DNA of 64,000 nt. Source: Sphingomonas swuensis. Its GTDB lineage: Bacteria > Pseudomonadota > Alphaproteobacteria > Sphingomonadales > Sphingomonadaceae. How positions within the stretch are numbered: position 1 is the stretch's first letter; every line of letters starts with the position of its first letter. Position numbers and translations under genes: made by a program. The notes under the pieces are model-generated. The model had not been told where the DNA came from and did not search any database. It saw only the letters and a program-made list of their open reading frames with translations. Location of the stretch: assembly GCF_039538045.1 (NCBI RefSeq), contig NZ_BAABBQ010000001.1:642001-706000 (forward strand), given 5' to 3'. Below are positions 63,195 to 64,000 of this stretch, piece by piece.

Positions 63195-63584
63195 GTGTTC
63201 CTTTCGCCTGTTCTCGCCGTCGCCGCTGCCGTCCAAGCCCCCGCCACCGTCGCACCCGAAGCCGCGGCCGGCGAGTGGGTCGCGCTGGTCGATGGCGCCA
63301 AGTGGGCGGATAGCTGGACAGCGGCCGGTGCCCTGTTCCAGGGACAGGTAACCAGCGACCAGTGGACCAAGGCCATCCAGCCGGTCCGCACCCCGCTCGG
63401 CGCGGTTTCCTCCCGCAAGCTCGAGAAGGTCACCACGACCAAATCGCTACCGGGCCTGCCCGAGGGCGACTATCGCGTCGTCGAGTACCGCACCGATTTT
63501 GCCGCCAAGGCCGGTGCCGGCGAGACCCTGCTGCTCGTCAGCGAAGGCGGGCGCTGGAAGGTCAACGCCTACTTCATCCGCTAG
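63195..63584 (+). CDS. DUF4019-domain secreted protein
   Basis: A 129-residue protein. GTG 63195 has AAGGAGA nine bases upstream. N-terminal hydrophobic stretch (FLSPVLAVAAAVQAPATVA) is a likely signal peptide; the rest, WVALVDGAKWADSWTAAG to TLLLVSEGGRWKVNAYFIR, matches the DUF4019 fold. Function unknown; probably periplasmic. It ends 9 bases before the converging aldo/keto reductase. Confidence 0.75.
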   Translation: MFLSPVLAVAAAVQAPATVAPEAAAGEWVALVDGAKWADSWTAAGALFQGQVTSDQWTKAIQPVRTPLGAVSSRKLEKVTTTKSLPGLPEGDYRVVEYRTDFAAKAGAGETLLLVSEGGRWKVNAYFIR

Positions 63585-63593
63585 GCCGGCGGC

Positions 63594-64000
63594 TCAGCGG
63601 GCGACCTCCGCCAGGATTCGCTCCGCTTCTTCGAACAGCGACGGGTCGACATTCTGTCCCGACGCGGCGGCATTCTCGTGCACCTGCTCGGGCCGCGATG
63701 CGCCGATGATCGCCGATGCGACATTTGGTTCGCGCAGAACCCAGGCGAGCGCGAACTGGGTCATGGTCAGCCCGGCCTGCTCGGCGAGGGGTGTCAGCTC
63801 CTGCACCGCGGTAAGCACTTCGGGCCGCATGAAGCCCGAGATGAACCCGCCCATTTCGTCGCTGGTCGCGCGGCTGCCTTCGGGCGGGGCCTGGTCGGGC
63901 CGGTACTTGCCGGTCAGCACGCCCTGCGCGAGCGGCGACCAGACGATCTGCGAAATGCCGTTGGCGGCGCTCAAGGGGATGACCCGCTCCTCGGGTTGGC
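63594..64000 (-). CDS. Aldo/keto reductase, C-terminal part (cut by window edge)
   Basis: About 135 residues of an aldo/keto reductase, C-terminal half. VWSPLAQGVLTGKY and SAIIGASRPEQVHEN are the characteristic NADPH-binding end of the family; WVLREPNVASA precedes. The catalytic Tyr and Lys lie outside the window. Members reduce aldehydes or sugars in the cytoplasm. The stop is at 63594 and the gene is convergent with the DUF4019 gene. Confidence 0.88.
   Translation of the reverse strand, partial: QPEERVIPLSAANGISQIVWSPLAQGVLTGKYRPDQAPPEGSRATSDEMGGFISGFMRPEVLTAVQELTPLAEQAGLTMTQFALAWVLREPNVASAIIGASRPEQVHENAAASGQNVDPSLFEEAERILAEVAR

Overview
The window looks like chromosomal DNA of a sphingomonad-type alphaproteobacterium (Sphingomonas or a close relative). 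It is GC-rich, with tightly overlapping operons, two large Sphingomonas/Caulobacter-style TonB-dependent receptors (TBDRs), a GcrA cell-cycle regulator, an Entner-Doudoroff pathway and the De Ley-Doudoroff route for galactose. No rRNA, tRNA, CRISPR array, prophage or insertion sequence was recognised. The genus is inferred, not proven. Region 1 (1-18131): a maltodextrin/starch locus. A minus-strand run reads TBDR, flavin-dependent halogenase-like protein, secreted GH13 amylase, GH13 alpha-glucosidase, secreted GH97, secreted esterase, second halogenase-like protein, zwf, edd. A divergent LacI regulator, a FucP-type transporter and a second sugar MFS transporter complete it. Polymer binding, hydrolysis, uptake and entry into the Entner-Doudoroff pathway are thus physically coupled. 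Region 2 (18191-38502): a biosynthetic-looking block. It has a medium-chain dehydrogenase, a Gfo/Idh/MocA oxidoreductase, a protein with a phosphoribosyltransferase-like and perhaps a kinase-like half, UDP-glucuronate decarboxylase, four glycosyltransferases (two CgeB-like), two more nucleotide-sugar epimerases, a histidine phosphatase, a methyltransferase, a glycoside hydrolase whose barrel appears circularly permuted, inositol-3-phosphate synthase, a DUF1003 membrane protein and an inositol-monophosphatase-like enzyme. A complete carbohydrate ABC importer follows. Two divergent operons start from 29342-29587. I infer a pathway for an inositol- and pentose-containing glycoconjugate; the product is unknown. 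This is the best candidate for an undescribed system. Region 3 (38643-52339): plant-polysaccharide utilisation. It holds a TBDR, three GH43 enzymes and a GH1-like enzyme, plus all enzymes to take galactose to pyruvate and glyceraldehyde-3-phosphate: aldose epimerase, galactose dehydrogenase, lactonase, galactonate dehydratase DgoD, kinase DgoK and aldolase DgoA. A large palindromic repeat sits at 50858-50987. Region 4 (52336-64000): mostly housekeeping genes: ZIP metal transporter, two convergent TonB-like proteins, a potassium channel, MscL, a PilZ protein, ParE, Hsp20, GcrA, an ABC-2 permease, a repeat-containing secreted protein, ArgD, a DUF4019 protein and a partial aldo/keto reductase. 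Genes edd and the aldo/keto reductase are cut by the window edges.
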